A stretch of 64,000 nucleotides of DNA from Distichodus sexfasciatus (GCA_032718565.1 JAVGVS010000237.1:37265-101264), one strand, 5' to 3'; numbered from the stretch's first letter, positions 23,081 through 34,275 are shown. The notes: generated by a model from the sequence alone, not told the origin. Made by a program: numbers and translations.

Positions 23081-23385
23081 ATTACCCTGCTTCTTGCCCA
23101 CATAGCTGAGAGTGCTGTGCCAGACGTGGGAGGTGGCATCCTCTGTAGATCTCTTGAAGTGGTAGGCGAACTGGAGCTATGTTGCTGGGGATGGAGGAGG
23201 AGGAGATGATGTTTTTTAGCAGTCTCCTGCACACCTTCCTGACCACTGATGTCAGTGCAACAGGCCGGTAGCCATTCAGGCATCATTGTTGTTCTTTGCG
23301 TTTGTAGATCTTTTGAAACACATGGGGACCACAGACTTCACCAGAGACTCGTTGAAGAACACAGAAGGACATTTACACCAGGAGA
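23081..23385 (-). pseudogene. LINE reverse-transcriptase fragment, frameshifted
   Basis: Minus-strand translation, switching frames, gives the order of a non-LTR retrotransposon reverse transcriptase. A segment with VVPMCFKRST is followed by LNGYRPVALTSVVRK, which is the conserved N-D/G-YRPVALT block. After a spacer comes QFAYHFKRSTEDATSHVW, the conserved QFAYR-nRSTeDA block. Each block lies in a different frame, so at least two frameshifts separate them and the catalytic YxDD motif lies outside the fragment. A functional enzyme would nick and reverse-transcribe at its target; this copy cannot. It belongs with vertebrate L2/CR1/Rex-type LINEs by its motifs, but the clade is not resolved. Confidence 0.75.
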
Positions 23386-23459
23386 TGTAGGCCTAAAACA
23401 ACCAGGATTGTAAAAGACTTGTCTTGTAAAAGACAAACTGTTACTGCTTCTGCAATCAG

Positions 23460-23702
23460 TGAAAGTGAGTATGTATGTCATTATGAAAACACCACAGCAG
23501 AGCACACCGTGCACCACAAGGTGACCTCTGCATTTGTCCCATCTGTGAAAGAGCAGTGGGCAGCTGACATGGGCAGAGCTCGGGGAGCTGCGCTTGATGA
23601 CGGCACCTTGCTCATGAGTACCTTAGTGGTAACTTTACCGGTTCTGGATTCCAACCAGCGACCTTCTGATTACGGGGTGAACTCCCTACCAACTGCCCAA
23701 CT
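23460..23702 (-). mobile_element. SINE A, near full length
   Basis: Minus-oriented, with all family landmarks: tail with CACCACAGCAGAGCACACC, TGACCTCTGCATTTGTCCC, GGCACCTTGCTCATGAGTAC, and a head ending in CAACTGCCC. A 172-codon ORF runs through it and is a by-product of the repeat. Confidence 0.9.
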
Positions 23703-24684
23703 GAGACTCGGGAGTAGTTTCTATACTCAGACCATTCAATGCCTCAATCATGACTTGCTTCACTCCCTTCTTACTCCTATTACCCCTTGCCCAATTTACG
23801 TTATTGCTTTGTATTTTAACCTGAGTCGCTCTTTTGTACCTCGGTGCTCTATTGCAGACTGTCAGGTTTGTACCAGTTCATTCCATTTTTCCCTCACGCT
23901 GACTAATGGTAGGGACACCATGGCATTTGCTGGCTGATTCACTTTTCCTTCAGTGGGATCTTTCTTTTGCTCTTTGTTCACCCATTGAAAGCCATCTGTT
24001 TCAAAGGTACAGTCATCAACATGGCCTGACCTGCTTAACACCTCCGTGTAGATATGAATGTTTTTCCAAAGTTTGGGATTCTTGTCTCTCCAGACCTGAC
24101 CAGATATTTTTCCCATGAAATCACAGCCAACATTGTTGCCAGACAGACAGTTTTGGATTTGACTAAGACTCTCGTTCTCATCCAGATGGGTTGTTTCCTG
24201 TTCACACCCGATGACTTTGTTTTGGACTGAATGGCGCTGAGGCAATAGTTGTAGTGTGACTCGCCCAGAACTCACTTTTGTTGTTCTATATCAACTTTCA
24301 TTAATGTCCCACATGGGTATCCAGCTGCAGAAAGTGAGTGCAGTATAAGCAGTCTAACATGCACTACGCATGGCTGTCTGACCAACAGTGTTCTACGTAC
24401 TCAGGAACAGAGAAGATCTGATATTGGTCCGATACAGACTCAAACTGTAAATTGTACAAATAGTACAACTGACTTGATTATACTGCTTGCTTGAAATGTG
24501 GTCTAATTTATTAAGTAGGTTTGAATAGCTTGTGATTCAATTTTTTTCAACCCTTAGTAACCAAAAACAAACCTTTTCACACTTTTCAAATAAAGTCCAC
24601 TCTAAAAATGCAAAATCTTTCTCATAATTTGTCTTCCTGAGGTCCAGCCCACACCTGCATCCCGACCGAGACACCCGGCCACTC
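23703..24684. other. No gene supported
   Basis: A 137-codon minus frame at 23862-24275 has no recognisable domain. The remaining sequence shows no repeat I can name. Confidence 0.35.
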
Positions 24685-25736
24685 CTCTATCCATCCATTC
24701 ATCCGTTAGTTCGTTCATCTATCCATCCAGCCGTCCATCCATCCATCCATCCTATCCATGCATACCATGCTAAACCCATCCAGCCTTCCCCATACATCTG
24801 TCCATTACCCATCTGCCCATCTTTTAACTGCCTGCCCACCCATTCATCCATCCATAACCCAACAACCACCCACCCTCCATCCATACAGCCGAACCCACCC
24901 ATGCACCCACCCATCCATCCACCCACCCATCCATCCACCTGCCTATCCACCAATCCCACCCTCCTCATCCATCTATCCATCTATAACTCACCCTCCCTTC
25001 CATCCATCCATCTATCCATCTATAACTCACCCTCCTGTCTATCCATCAATCATCTATAACTCACCCATCCATCCATCCATCCATCCATTCATCCACCAAT
25101 CCCACCCTCCCCATCCATCTATCCATCTATAACTCACCCTCTCATCTATCCATCCATCATCTAAAACTCACCCATCCATTCATCTTTAACTCACCCTCCC
25201 ATCCATCCATCCGTTCATCTATAACTTACCCTCCCATCTATCCATCCATCCATCTATAACTCAGCCATCCACCCATCCATCTATAACTCACCCTCCCATC
25301 CATCCATCCATCCATCCATCAATCTGTAACTCACCCTCCTGTCTATCCATCCATCCATCTATCAGTCTGTAACTCATGCTCCCGTCTATCCATCCATCCA
25401 TCTATAACTCACCCTCTCATCCATCCATATATCCATCCATCTATAACTCACCAATCCATCCATCCATCTGTAACTCACCCTCCCATCCAACCATCCATCC
25501 ATCCATTCACTCATCCATCCATCTATCCATTCATCTATAACTCACCCTCCGATCCATCCATCCATCCATCTGTAACTCACCCTCCCATCCATCCATCCAT
25601 CCATCCATAACTCATCCTCTCATCCATCAACCATCCACCCAACCATTCATAATCCACCTGCCTGCACATCCACCAATCCCACCCATCCATCCGTCCATGA
25701 CTGCCCGCCAATCCATCAATCCATCCCACATTCCCA
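24685..25736. repeat. ATCC-based satellite/minisatellite, about 1.05 kb
   Basis: Built from ATCC units with a higher-order pattern: blocks of CATCCATCCATC are separated by the phrase ATCTATAACTCACCCTCCC recurring about every 30-65 bp. The plus strand is almost free of G. Long ORFs on both strands (24758-25132 plus, 24699-24980 minus) are artefacts of the 4-bp unit. Confidence 0.95.
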
Positions 25737-26680
25737 CCTGTTATGAAAGTTATGAAAGCAATGTTTGCGTCAAGCCATGTACATGAAATAATAATCCCAG
25801 ACTCTTTCCACACAGTGAGCCAGCAGCTTGTTAATGAAACACTGATATCGGATCTGTTCTCTGTATCGGCTGAAACTTCCAGAGTCGTTTATCTGTAATG
25901 TTCTTGCTACTGAAAAAGTAGGATCTGTTCGTCCCTACTTTTGAATTGGTCGGCCCACAGCTTCTGGGAAACGCTGATGAACAAGTCTCGTCATCTGTCT
26001 GTTGGGTTTTCTTCAGCTGTCCCAGGAATGAAACGTGGAGATTTTGTGTTAATGAAAATAAGATTAAGACTGATCTTGGCTGGCAGGGTAAGCAGATTTG
26101 TGGTCAGATTTAGAGAACAAAAGGCATTTAGATTTGTTCTCCGAAGGCAGCCATGCATGGATGTTTAATTATGGCGTGCAAAGCCAGAACTGGAGCCGCA
26201 GAAAGGAGGAGCATGAAGCAAAATTTCAACCTTAAAAACAAATGGGCTGCATTGACAGTGCTTTTTCCCCCTGAAATTTACTTGGGGCGGCCCTTGATCC
26301 CTAATCTACTTTCAACTCATAAACAAATCTTCACAAATCGAGTCATCATGAGACACTCTGGTTCTGTCTGGCTCTATCTCTCACCCTCCATGTCTTCGTC
26401 TTTGTCTGTGTGTGCTTTTTTCCTCCCTCACTCTCTGCCTCTCTGTTTCTGTGGGATGTGTGTGTGTGTTTTAGGTGTGATTTTGGCTGACTGACTCCGC
26501 CTCTCAGCGTTGCACAGCTGTCTCACACTTGCATCACTTGTGTGATGTCACTTCAGATCTGATTATACTTGCCATTGAGTTTTTGTCGACGCATTGTGAT
26601 GCGTACGTTCTCAAAAAGCAGACAACACAAACTGTATGACAAGGCAGTAGCATCACCTAATAACATACTATCCTCTCAAG
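25737..26680. other. No gene seen
   Basis: Unique-looking. Frames 25941-26168 and 26153-26494 show no domain. No splice-supported exon found. Confidence 0.4.
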
Positions 26681-27407
26681 CTCACGAGACGAGACGATAC
26701 GATACGATACGATACGATACACTAGATTGAGTTCACTAGAATGGGACGAGACGAGATTTTAACGTAATTTTACAGAAAACGTCAATGATGACACATATGA
26801 CTGGAAAAGATAGTCAACTGTGAAAACTCAACTGACTGGACTCTCTATCGTATGACTCCTCATACATCTCTTCACACCATTACTGTGCATCAGCTTCTAA
26901 CTTCTAATTGAAGTTTAAATAATCAGATTGTACATTATGGGCTGGTTTCTTGATCATGGATTAAGCCTAGTCCTGGACTAAGTTGTAGTACCAATGCGGT
27001 TTTACCATTCAAACTCAAAGCTAGTCTAGGACTAGGCTTAATCCTCAACTGGGAAATTGGCCCTATATGTGTTAATTAAAACATTTAGGAAACATACCAT
27101 TACAATCAGATACAATTAGTCTAGGGTACTGGTTGAAGAAACGGCCCCGAAAATGTTGAAATAACACACAACTTGTCTTCTTCTTGCTTCTTTTGGCGTC
27201 GTACTGGAAAACTCCGGCTGTTTTTTTTTGTTTTTTTTGACGTTCTTAACGCAGTACCAGGTGGAGTTGAGCATGTACAGATTTTACTGCTGAAGGTTCC
27301 ATTGCACACTCAGAATGTTGGCACAAAAATAACGCCATACTATTTTGCGAGACAGCTTTTCGCCTTGACGAGAAATATCGGCACATTTTAATATCGTCAC
27401 ACCTCTA
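26681..27407. mobile_element. hAT-like element with GATAC tract at its left end
   Basis: The right end, read on the minus strand, is TAGAGGTGTGACGATATTAA, a common fish hAT terminus. The left side has GAGACGAGACGATACG with a five-unit GATAC pentamer expansion at about 26693-26720. It carries a palindromic MITE (26939-27063) inside. No transposase frame. Confidence 0.6.
26939..27063. mobile_element. Palindromic MITE, about 125 bp
   Basis: Almost the whole length folds on itself: the left arm contains GGATTAAGCCTAGTCCTGGA and the right arm CTAGGACTAGGCTTAATCC. The ends are GGGCTGGTTTC and, on the other strand, GGGCCAATTTC. A second, interrupted copy lies at 61012-61711. Confidence 0.85.
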
Positions 27408-27512
27408 CTCCTTACGGTTCTCAAACCTTTTTAGAAATTTGCTATTGTAAAATTTCCAACAGTACAAATTCTCCAGTTTTGTATTTGTTTTTAGTTATTT
27501 TGACCGAAAAAT

Positions 27513-27665
27513 GGATCAGTTGGTAGTGTAACGATCAGGAAGTTGCCCCCCTGATCGGAAGGTTGCCGGTTCGCACTGCTCCTCGGGTGCTCCCAGAGCT
27601 GCCCACTGCTTCATGGATGGATTTGATGCACAACTCGCATTTCGTTGAGGTCACACACCTAAAAA
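27513..27665 (+). mobile_element. SINE A, internally deleted
   Basis: tRNA-like head (GATCAGTTGGTAGTGTAACG, then CTGATCGGAAGGTTGCCGGT) runs into CTGCCCACTGCTTCATGGAT and a worn tail. Confidence 0.8.
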
Positions 27666-29662
27666 AAAGTCAGAACAAGCACTTCTTTTAAATCCTGAAT
27701 ACACTGTAAGCTTGTCTGTTGTGTTTCTTTGTGTCAACAGTTTATTCTGCGGCCCCTTTGTAGAGCCCGTTACAGACGGCTGGCCCGGCCGAACAACGTG
27801 TGTCTTTGTGCGGCTGCACAATGTTATTGTTGTGGGCTAGCTGCAGTAATGAGCTTTGTCTTTCCCTCCATAACCTACAAACCTCTTTAAGTGCCTTTGA
27901 TCAGGTCGATTTGTTGACTAAAGTCAGCCTGAAACTCGGGCTTAAATGACTGTATTTTGAAATCTCCAAAATGAGGTCAAACTAATGTTTTAGGTTCTTA
28001 CGTTTTTATACTGAAAGTAAAAGTCAAGACAGTAAACTTCAGCACAGGCAGGCTGTGTTCTAGTGGCGTAGTTGAGTTGGAATTAACTCTAACCCTCATT
28101 GTTTGTCATTGTTTATCATGTACGGGTGAATGACTAAAAATGAAGCGATGGTCTTTGGGCTTGTAATGTTATTACAGTGAAATCTTAAATAAGATTTTTA
28201 GTATAAATAGAATATAATACTTTGTTGATATATATTATATATTTCTCTCTATGTTTTTAAGTTCTCTTTAATGTAATTAAATTTTTACCTCAGGCCAAAT
28301 GCAGAGGTCAGATTTCATTGTGGTGCACTGTGTACTGTGCTGTGGTATGTTCACGATGACAAATAATCTCTCACTTTCACGTACTTTCATTTAAAACAAA
28401 AAAATCTATATTGTATTGTGAAAGATGTGTATCGTTGCACCCCTAGTAAGTGCCATATCTGATATTAGAGGCCAACTGGTGCTCTAGTGCCAGCTCCGAT
28501 TACAAGTGCTTGTGTGTGAACGCTCCGTGGCATGCGCCCACATGGAGGCCTTTGATGCGGGAAACGACTGGGCTTCTATTTCCTAGTAGTAGTAGTAGTA
28601 GTAGTCAAGCATAGAAGTCACAGACATGCTTCTCCGCAAGGGGCCGGATCACACAGCCCACACTGCCTAGGTGAATTACTCTAGAGCAGTGCAGAACGGA
28701 ACAGGTGAAGGGCTTGTGAAATCCAGTGAATTGAACTTAATCTTGCAATCTTGGACAAAATTGTGCAATAATTGGCCCGATTAAGTGTTTGTTGGATCTG
28801 AGAGGAATTAGTCAGTCTGAGTTGGAACAAGGAAATCTTTCTTTTCCAAGAAAGTCATATATCTTTATATCTTTGCCTATGCACATAGTTGTGTTTTTTT
28901 GCATTTACACTGCATTATTCTGTGAATATCAACAGAGAATGTTGGTGCACACTTAGATCTACTCTAAGATAGCTGGCAAGGTTGGCAATATAACACACGT
29001 CCAGCTTCCGGCATTAACTCATTTCCTGTTGAGGGGGACTGTGTGTGTGTCTCTCTCTCTTCAATGGAATGGCAAACAGAGCTTTCCTTTATAGCCACTC
29101 ATCTAAAAACAGAACGCTGACCCTGGACTGATCTCCACAACCTCTAACTGATAAAGGCACTCATAATAAGTCTCTCTCTCTCTCGCTCTTTCTGTCTCCC
29201 TCAGGATCTGAAGGCTTCTCTCTCTTCTTGTTTTTGTGTAATGCTCTGTCCGTTGACTGGGTTCATGGTTTTGTTTTGTTTTTTGCGTTGCTCCAAATCT
29301 GAATGCAGCTCCTTCCGGCCCTTTGACTTTCATAATATATGTTCCCGCACTTGACTTTGAAAAGGATAGGCTTGATCCTGTGACACTTTTCCAGTCATTC
29401 ATGACCCAAAGTTGACTCATAATGAGCCTCCCGGCCTCGCCCACACGCCCCTCAGTGTGTAAAACGATCCTCGTTCCTGCGTGTAAGAATAAGCCAGGAT
29501 AATTCACTAAGAGTGTTTGCAAAAACCTTTGCCATACTTAAGTCAGTGCTGGTGAGCCTTGTTTGTTCAAAATTAATTATTACAGATTTTTTCTCCCATA
29601 TTATATATTTTTAAGAATTTCATTCAACAAACTGCTAGTATTTTTCATTAATTATTTTTATT
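27666..29662. other. No gene; SINE tail and microsatellite
   Basis: Holds a SINE A tail at 28293-28382 and a (TAG)n tract at about 28585-28605. The 139-codon minus frame at 29103-29522 has no recognisable domain and overlaps CT-rich low-complexity sequence. Confidence 0.45.
28293..28382 (+). mobile_element. SINE A, tail fragment
   Basis: CAAATGCAGAGGTCAGATTT, CATTGTGGTGCACTGTGT and GACAAATAATCTCTCACTTT are the family tail. The head is absent. Confidence 0.85.
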
Positions 29663-29935
29663 AGGGGTCCAAGCACGAAGTGCCTATGAACCCCTCTTGT
29701 AATTGTTCTGTGTCTTCTTCATTATTATTATTATTATTATTATTATTCTTTTCTCCAACAAAATGGATTGTGCAGATTGAACCGTAAGTCGCAGAAGGCT
29801 AACATTTTCGGGGTAAGTAGGAATGCTGTGAAACTCGCAATAGGCCGAAAAGCATAGTGATCGGCTGATAATTGGGGCAATAGCAAAGAAAAAAGCGTTT
29901 TGACCCCTAGGGGACACTTAGAGGGTACTTATGAC
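29663..29935. repeat. Fish interspersed repeat with ATT microsatellite
   Basis: Starts TAGGGGTCCAAGCACGAAGT followed by GAACCCCT, a short inverted pair around GGGGTCC/CCCCT typical of one common fish repeat. An (ATT)n tract of about nine units lies at 29721-29748. The 3' boundary is uncertain. Confidence 0.55.
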
Positions 29936-30049
29936 ATCACTTAAGTTTCTGTGATGTTATAACAGAGCTTTTTAAATTTACATTAAATGATAGAAAATCT
30001 GTTAGAGGTTAGTTTCTTTATAAACACAACTTATTACAGTTACTTACTA

Positions 30050-30312
30050 AGGGGCAGCTGATAGCGTAACGGTTAGGGCGTTCGCCCCGTGATCGGAAGG
30101 TCACCTGTTTGAATCGAAGGACCGGTAAAGTTACCACTGAGGTACTCATGAGCAAGGTACTGTTCCCAAGTACTGCCATTCGGGCTCTGCCATTGTCAGC
30201 TGCCCACTGCTCCTTCATGGATCGGTCAAATGCAGAGGTCAGATTTCGTGGTGGTGCACTGTGTGATGCGCTGTGGTGTGTTCACAATGTCAAAATAATA
30301 ACTCACTCACTT
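30050..30312 (+). mobile_element. SINE A, full-length reference copy
   Basis: The clearest plus-oriented copy. tRNA-like head from GGGGCAGCTGATAGCGTAAC with A-box-like GTAACGGTTAGGGCG, B-box-like CTGTTTGAATCG, then ACCGGTAAAGTTACCACTGA, GGTACTCATGAGCAAGGTAC, CTGCCCACTGCTCCTTCATG, and the tail to AATAATAACTCACTCACTT. It is non-coding and depends on a LINE partner for movement. Confidence 0.92.
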
Positions 30313-30974
30313 GCTGCATATTGTGCTGCTTATGCTTCGATTCTTGGCCGGACTTCAGCATGGCTTTTCGGGATCTCCAGATGCAGTCCCAGCGGACGCT
30401 GGGGGATTAGAGTTGGTGCTTGCCGGGTCGTGCTGGTCCACGTTTCCACTCCTGGAATGCAAGCAGTTGTCCGGAATCCTTGAGTCTTTCAAGGAAACCC
30501 ACGTGACGGGGAGTAGGCCAGACGCCCCCCACCGCCCCCCACTGCCCTGTTTCCCTCCGTATGTCACGGCAGGCTATGTTTAGTCAGAGAGAGACGTGTG
30601 GCCTGGTGGCGGCTGCCAGTTTCGGACCCCATTTGATGTATTATTAGAGCTGGACGCTAGATCTTGACCACTTGTGCTCGTCTGCAAGCAGACTTGGGTT
30701 AAAGCAGATATTTTGTCATGTTCCTAAAGCTTTGGCATATCAACAGAGAATACAAGCATGTTTTACCCCGGTATGCAAACATAGTAGAGGTGCAAAGGTT
30801 CATCCTTGGTTTCTATCCACCAATAATTTCATTTTGATATGGGTCTTTATTTTAAAATATAAGTCTCTCAAACCAAGCAAAAAATATCCCAAAACAAAAA
30901 ATCCATTCAGGCCAGAAGAGTCATTTTCATTTGAGTCGTTCCATCAGCGATCTTTGTGACTTCAGATGCTATCT
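30313..30974. other. No gene; GC-rich unique stretch
   Basis: 30330-30560 is GC-rich and unique-looking with overlapping frames on both strands (30109-30583 plus, 30355-30567 minus), none with a recognisable domain. Possibly regulatory, but nothing decides it. Confidence 0.35.
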
Positions 30975-31485
30975 CAGGCTGTTTTCACACTCGGTCCGTT
31001 TCAGCCCTTAAAGCGAACTCAGATCGATTAGTCAGCATTTTTTACATATATGTGAACACGCCAAACGAACTCAGACCCCTCTGAAACGAAACGAACTGAG
31101 AACACACATCGGGAAGTAGTCTCAGTCCAGTTTGCTTTAAGGCCAGGGCACGGTCCGTTTAACTTGCGCCTTATGAACACAAAGCGCTCCTGGTTTGCTT
31201 CGACAGTTTTTGTTCGAAGTGAAAACTACCCAGAATGCAAAGCAGAGCGCCATAAGAATTAAGTATGACCAGAAAAAGGACTGAGGCCCCATCTGAGCTG
31301 AAGTGGACCAGAAAGAGAACTGAGTCCCCTTTCAAATGAACTCACAGTGTGAACAGAGAAACAACTGAGTTCCCTTTCTGTTGCTCCACTTTTTGGACCA
31401 CTTCTAGAGGACTGAGTTCGGTTCCTTTAAAGAGGACTTCCTCAGTGTGTTCTCACATATAGTCCTCTTTAAAGGAACCGAACCA
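30975..31485. mobile_element. MITE-like repeat
   Basis: Begins CAGGCTGTTTTCACACTCGG with TCCGTTTCAG. Near the far end an inverted relative reads GTGTGTTCTCACATATAGTC and CCTCTTTAAAGGAACCGAAC. The interior repeats AACTGAG and GGACC phrases. No ORF. Confidence 0.5.
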
Positions 31486-31967
31486 TTTTTTTCTTATTCA
31501 GTATTTAACAGTTTGTGCAGGGAAAAAGTTGTTGGCCAACAAAAAGATAACAAGAATAAAAAAGCATGCTATGCTAGACTTTATGTGTCATTATAAAGCT
31601 GAGGGTGAGAAGTGATGGATTTGTGTTTGGGCACATCAGCCCTGCTCTCATCCCGCTGGTTGCGCAACTAATAGCGAGGGAAAGGTGGCGACTAATGTGT
31701 CAGCAGCGAGCGCAATAGCTGTTTCTCCTGGAGCGTTACAAACCCATCTGCTCGCACTTGTGACTCGACTCCGGGTCGGACAGTGTGTGGGAAGGAGAGA
31801 GACTGGTGTAAGTCATCTACGTCTGTAATGGAGGTTAACAGCTGATCTGAAAGATGAGGAGAGAGAGCAGAAAGAGGCTCTCCTGGACGTTCAAGCAACA
31901 CGAAAATGTTTATGGTAGTGAACATGGCTCATGGTGTTGATCATAATGTAAGGTTAATTTTACTCTG
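31486..31967. other. No gene seen
   Basis: A 77-codon minus frame at 31692-31925 lacks any recognisable domain. No repeat identified. Confidence 0.4.
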
Positions 31968-32240
31968 TAATACACTATTTGAGCAAAGGTTTTGGGACAC
32001 CTGATGACACATGCAGCCAAGCAGGTAACGCCAGACTGGCAGCATGATTTCGTCGCTCCACAGAACCTGTTTCCACTGCTCTGTAGTCCAGTGGGTGTGA
32101 GCTTTACGCCACTTTCTTACGCTTGGCATTGCGTTTGGTGATGAAATCCATTACACGATGCCCTCAGAACATGGTTAAAGTCAGAGGAAGCTTGAGACAG
32201 TTATGACCATCATGTCAACAGAGCATTGGCAACTTTTATA
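31968..32240 (-). pseudogene. Tc1-like transposase relic
   Basis: On the minus strand a frame carries WTTEQWKQVLWSDE (roughly 32045-32092). This matches the stretch of Tc1-family DDE transposases that ends at the second catalytic Asp (VLWSDE). The sequence downstream of it no longer follows the family, and upstream domains are missing. The ends TACACTATTTGAGCAAAGG and TTTTATACACTATG look like worn terminal repeats. The intact enzyme cuts at TA and moves the element; this copy is dead. Confidence 0.65.
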
Positions 32241-32261
32241 CACTATGATTGCCTGATCTTC

Positions 32262-32493
32262 ACCCTGAGTGATTACAGCAGAGCACATAGTGCACCACAA
32301 TGAAATGTGAACTCTGCATTTGACCCATCTGTGAAGGAGCAGTGGGCAGCTAACATGGTCAGCGCCCGGGAGTGCTTGGGGGCGTTACTTTGCTCATGAG
32401 TACCTCAGCGATACATTTACTGGTCCTGGGATTCGAACCAGCAACCTTTCTATCTCAGGGCGAACGCCATAACTGTTACTCTAACAACTGCGC
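32262..32493 (-). mobile_element. SINE A, near full length
   Basis: Minus-oriented: GTGCACCACAATGAAATGTG, CTGTGAAGGAGCAGTGGGCA, TGCTCATGAGTACCTCAG, and a head ending CTAACAACTGCGC directly against the next hAT element. Confidence 0.9.
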
Positions 32494-32921
32494 CAGTGGT
32501 CCCCAAATGTCCGAGCAAGCGATATATCTCGAAACCTCACGTCACATTGGCAACAAATGTAAACAGACATGTGCGCTCCCTATGGCCAGCTGTGATTAGC
32601 GATCTCTACGTCAGTGGGTTGCCATCTCCACTAGACATTAAGAGTGAGTGAAATCTTAACGATAACAGTTGCGAAAACAGACTTTGAACTTACCAGACAA
32701 TATATTTATTATATTCATTACTTCTGAGTAATTCTGTGCACAGAAACGGAACTAATTGCGTAAAAAAAAGCATATAATACATTATTCGGGATGTAAACAC
32801 ACGTTAGTGCTTGTGACTCTAATATGGGACGCCATCGTGCGCAAAAACAGGATTTGTTGGCCCTTGGCCTGACTTCCTTTACATAATTTGGCCCGCGGGG
32901 GAAAATAAATGGGGACCACTG
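32494..32921. mobile_element. hAT non-autonomous element, 428 bp
   Basis: Starts CAGTGGTCCCCAAATG and ends ATGGGGACCACTG, a good inverted pair. Flanking octamers AACTGCGC and AACTACGC agree at 7 of 8 positions. However, the right-hand junction with MITE sequence recurs at 43478-43500, so part of the apparent duplication may be inherited or coincidental. Contains the shared internal module (about 32690-32860). Confidence 0.75.
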
Positions 32922-33245
32922 AACTACGCTATCAACTTTGCGTACGGATGGCATCAAATAAGTGCTGCTTGCGACATTTTTTTGGCGTCAGTTTCTGCCG
33001 AATTTCCGACGAACGCAAAGAGAATGTTGTGTTTGCATGGTGTTTTTTTAATGCGTTTGGGCCTTGTATGAGTTTTAATCACCTCAAACGGATATCTTTT
33101 AAAACGCCGTCCGAAGTGAAGATTTTTCATAAAAATGTGTAAACAGGTCTTTTTTAAAACTGTTATGTAAATGCAATTTAAAAAGTAAATGTATCAAAAA
33201 TATGCGTTTAAAAAAATACCAGCATACGTGTAAACAGACCCTTAT
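32922..33245. mobile_element. MITE modules
   Basis: GCTATCAACTTTGCGTACGG and GTCAGTTTCTGCCGAATTTC are the reverse of 43430-43490. From about 33045 it continues with the GTTTGGGCCTTGTATGAG module of 11252-11460 and ends in GCATACGTGTAAACAGACCC. Confidence 0.65.
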
Positions 33246-34104
33246 TTACAGCACACGTCTTGTCAGTGAACTATTAGGGGGGGAAAAACTCAATTCAAAA
33301 GAATTGTTTATTAAAAATAACTGAGGTATTGAATTGAGTTGATTTATATTCTCCCAGCCCTAGCTCTGAGCTTTTTGTCTATGGACCTGGTTTGCAAAGG
33401 TTCTGATTGAAATCAGCACATTTAAAGAATTAGGTGCTGTGTTCCAATACTTCTTCTAATGATAGCATCTATAAATCTTTAATCTATAAATGTTTCATTA
33501 GAGTGATGTTACATAGTGCAGCTTAAGCATTTAATCATTGAATTTGATCTCTCTTGCTGCTCAAAATTAATTTGCTATGAAAGATATGGTATAAATTACA
33601 AATGAATAGTAAAGACATTTTAAGGGTTTTAAACAGTTGCCTGGTAACACTTAAGAACCCTGACCCATAAAGTTTTAAACCGTATCCATAAATCTGCCGT
33701 GACGTCCCTGGATCCCGACTCTCTAACAATAACAGGAAAACTACGTGCTCATCTGGGATCCTGACGCAAATGGCTGCTTGTACGTCTTCTTCGATGACAA
33801 ATCTCTGTGTTAACAGAGACCAGTCGAGTTTCATCTTGACAAGTCTTTCACAGACATTAATGAGCACCCTGGTGACACACTATTAAATCAACAACCACAT
33901 AGGGCCGTCTGTTTTGTTTGTGTGTTTGGGAAGAAGGAATGAGTTTGTTCTTTTAGGCCATTTCAAGTTAGTGAACTGCCTGAATCTCATAGATATTGCA
34001 ATCAAGTGGGCAGTGATGACACAGAACGTTAGTATGAAGGACATATATTTTGTACAACACACAAGCTACAATTTTGTAGTCTCGTACAGATTTAATCATA
34101 TGAA
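33246..34104. other. No gene seen
   Basis: AT-rich. The 110-codon minus frame 33535-33867 has no recognisable domain and there is no supporting splice pattern. Confidence 0.4.
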
Positions 34105-34154
34105 TTAGGGTTAGGGTTAGGGTTAGGGTTAACCCTAACCCCTAACCCTAACCC
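34105..34154. repeat. Inverted telomere-motif tract
   Basis: Four TTAGGG units are followed directly by CCCTAA-type units, with GGTTAACC at the join. The 50-bp tract is a near-perfect palindrome in head-to-head orientation. Confidence 0.95.
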
Positions 34155-34159
34155 ACAAT

Positions 34160-34275
34160 ACATTCTGCAGACACTCATTTCCAACTAACATTTTCTTAGT
34201 TGCAGGGACAGTCTCCCTGCAGCAACTTAGGGTTAAGGGCCTTACATAGGGGCCCAATGGTTTTAGTGCTGAAGG
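34160..34275 (+). repeat. Repeat C, split by a hAT element
   Basis: ATTCTGCAGACACTC, GGGACAGTCTCCCTGCAGCA and ACTTAGGGTTAAGGGCC, then TTTTAGTGCTGAAGG. The copy resumes after the insertion at 35726 (GCTGAAGGTAGGACAGAG, GGATTGAATCCACAACC) to about 35775. Confidence 0.85.

Noticed and set aside
23419..23937. 172-codon ORF
   Set aside because: Runs through a SINE A copy and its flank, so the frame is a by-product of the repeat.
23862..24275. 137-codon minus-strand ORF
   Set aside because: No domain or splice support; not distinguishable from chance.
24699..25132. Long Pro/His/Ser and Trp/Met/Gly ORFs on both strands
   Set aside because: They are translations of the ATCC tetranucleotide array.
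29103..29522. 139-codon minus-strand ORF
   Set aside because: Overlaps CT-rich low-complexity DNA giving an Arg/Glu-rich run; no family recognised.
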